Positions 63,466 to 64,000 of a stretch of DNA of 64,000 nt are shown piece by piece. The notes beneath the pieces are model-generated. The model worked only from the letters and a program-made list of their open reading frames with translations, ran no database searches and was not told the DNA's origin. The translations under genes were made by a program, and so were the position numbers. The DNA is taken from NCBI RefSeq assembly GCF_030129945.1, contig NZ_JARRAF010000013.1:60452-124451 (forward strand). The letters are read 5' to 3'. Origin of the DNA: Parachitinimonas caeni. Its GTDB lineage: Bacteria; Pseudomonadota; Gammaproteobacteria; Burkholderiales; Chitinimonadaceae. How positions within the stretch are numbered: position 1 is the first letter of the stretch; the number at the start of each line of letters is the position of its first letter.

Positions 63466-63804
63466 ATGAAACCGCAATTAATAGAAGATGAAATCGGCCG
63501 GCATCTGCGTGCGGCGGAGGCATCGGGAGAATTACGTCAGGCGGCGAGCTTTGGTAAACCCTTGCAGGATGCGGCCGGATGGCAGGAGACGCCGGAAGCC
63601 CTGCGTATGCCTTTCAAGATTCTCAAAGAGGCGGGGTTTGTTCCGCCAGAGGTGGAAATGCTGCGTGAGCGGTCCGAGCTGGCCCAGCAGCTGGCGGATT
63701 GTGCCGACGAGGTGGAACGGCGGAGTCTGCAAACGCAATTGGCCAATCTTGAACAAAAGCTGGCGCTCAGGCTGGCTACCTTGCAGGGAAGGGGCCAACT
63801 CTAG
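63466..63804 (+). CDS. DUF1992 (DnaJ-like subfamily C member 28-type) protein
   Basis: A 112-residue helical protein: LIEDEIGRHLRAAEASGELRQAASFGKPLQDAAGWQETPEALRMPFKILKEAGFVPPEVEML, which is the DUF1992 pattern, and then a charged coiled-coil tail (RSELAQQLADCADEVERRSLQTQLANLEQKLALRLATLQG). Function unknown. The ATG at 63466 is chosen over a longer frame from 63373. Its stop codon (TAG) is part of a repeat element that starts at 63803. Confidence 0.88.
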   Translation: MKPQLIEDEIGRHLRAAEASGELRQAASFGKPLQDAAGWQETPEALRMPFKILKEAGFVPPEVEMLRERSELAQQLADCADEVERRSLQTQLANLEQKLALRLATLQGRGQL

Positions 63805-63940
63805 GCTCTGTTGACATTTTATTTCCGGATCGCGTTTCATCGGATTTGGGCCTGATGCAAGGAGAAAAGCGCGCCGCTTAGTGGGCTAAGCAAGCGATTT
63901 TCAACACCGCAGCAGGCCCAAATCCGGCGAAACCCTCCGG
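63803..63940 (+). repeat. Long copy of the dispersed palindromic element (left end complete)
   Basis: AGGCTCTGTTGACATTTT begins inside the DUF1992 stop codon. The inverted repeat TTTCATCGGATTTGGGCC (63835-63852) pairs with GGCCCAAATCCGGCGAAA (63915-63932), with a 60-base loop containing GCAAGGAGAAAAGCGCGCC, CTTAGTGGGCTAAGCAAGCG and CAACACCGCAGCAGG. The right outer arm is lost in the poly-G tail. It is the best preserved left half of the family. Confidence 0.85.
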
Positions 63941-64000
63941 GGCGGGGCGGGTTTTTGGGGGGGGGGGGGGGGGGGGGGGGGGTTTTTGGGGGCGGAAAAC
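63941..64000. other. Poly-G low-complexity end, likely artefact
   Basis: The last bases are dominated by G runs, including one of more than 20 G, with short T runs. This is probably a base-calling or assembly artefact at a contig end rather than genomic sequence. Confidence 0.7.

Noticed and set aside
63941..64000. Poly-G tract as a phase-variable simple repeat
   Set aside because: It lies at the end of the window, consists of several G runs with T runs and interrupts the repeat element; an artefact is more likely than a functional tract.

Overview
The window is one stretch of a Gram-negative, GC-rich (roughly 57%) chromosome, most likely a betaproteobacterium near the Neisseriales/Burkholderiales. 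This is inferred from the ubiE-ubiJ-ubiB ubiquinone genes, the grpE-dnaK-dnaJ block with sigma-32-like promoters, the glyoxylate-shunt pair aceA/glcB, a betaproteobacterial-type aryl-polyene cluster and a proteobacterial curli operon. No rRNA, tRNA, CRISPR array, transposase or phage gene was recognised. The last 60 bases are a poly-G-rich run that looks like a sequencing or contig-end artefact.

Layout. 1-5.4 kb: 5' end of a PhoB-like regulator (minus), then a plus-strand group with a DUF971 protein, ubiE, two membrane proteins, ubiJ, a small membrane protein and ubiB, ending in a strong bidirectional hairpin. 5.4-7.6 kb: two tandem paralogous PhnD-like periplasmic binding proteins without a permease or ATPase. 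8.1-12.7 kb: a DUF1800/DUF1501 secreted pair and an exported RCC1-repeat protein. 12.8-18 kb: grpE, dnaK, a fatty-acid desaturase and dnaJ (minus); the desaturase sits between dnaK and dnaJ. 18.3-22 kb: isocitrate lyase and malate synthase G. 22-26.9 kb: glutaredoxin, a TelA/YiaAB/XpaC-like toxic-anion group, a MipA/OmpV outer-membrane protein and a small exported protein.

27-43.7 kb: a tightly overlapping 19-gene minus-strand operon for an aryl-polyene pigment. It contains two ACPs, two ketosynthases plus a short ketosynthase-like partner, a ketoreductase, a dehydratase, an acyl-ACP ligase fused to a second dehydratase, an ammonia-lyase likely to make the aryl starter, a thioesterase, acyl- and glycosyltransferases, a LolA-like carrier, an MMPL exporter, a DUF3261 lipoprotein and a flavoprotein with a halogenase-type motif. 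44-51.8 kb: a histidine kinase and sigma-54 response regulator divergent from an HlyD/ABC/FtsX-type exporter. The intergenic region has a near-perfect sigma-54 promoter and two 16-bp palindromic activator sites. 51.9-54.5 kb: a small unknown gene, a 527-residue candidate type III effector and a CesT-like chaperone, with no secretion apparatus in view. 54.6-57 kb: a solute-binding protein and a translationally coupled SDR/NADAR pair. 57-62 kb: a csgB-csgA-csgE-csgF-csgG curli operon with a very long curlin, divergent from a LuxR-type regulator. 62-63.8 kb: an acetyltransferase, an empty 0.8-kb stretch and a DUF1992 protein.

A dispersed palindromic element runs through the intergenic spaces. 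Its end begins CTGTTGACGTTT and continues to TTCCGG. Three long copies (about 26.3, 48.2 and 63.9 kb) carry a hairpin with a related core, and three short derivatives (about 19.75, 25.2 and 62.0 kb) keep only the ends. The copies lie directly against gene starts or stops and resemble a MITE or REP-type family. I judge this repeat, the sigma-54-controlled exporter and the orphan effector/chaperone locus the least described parts of the window.
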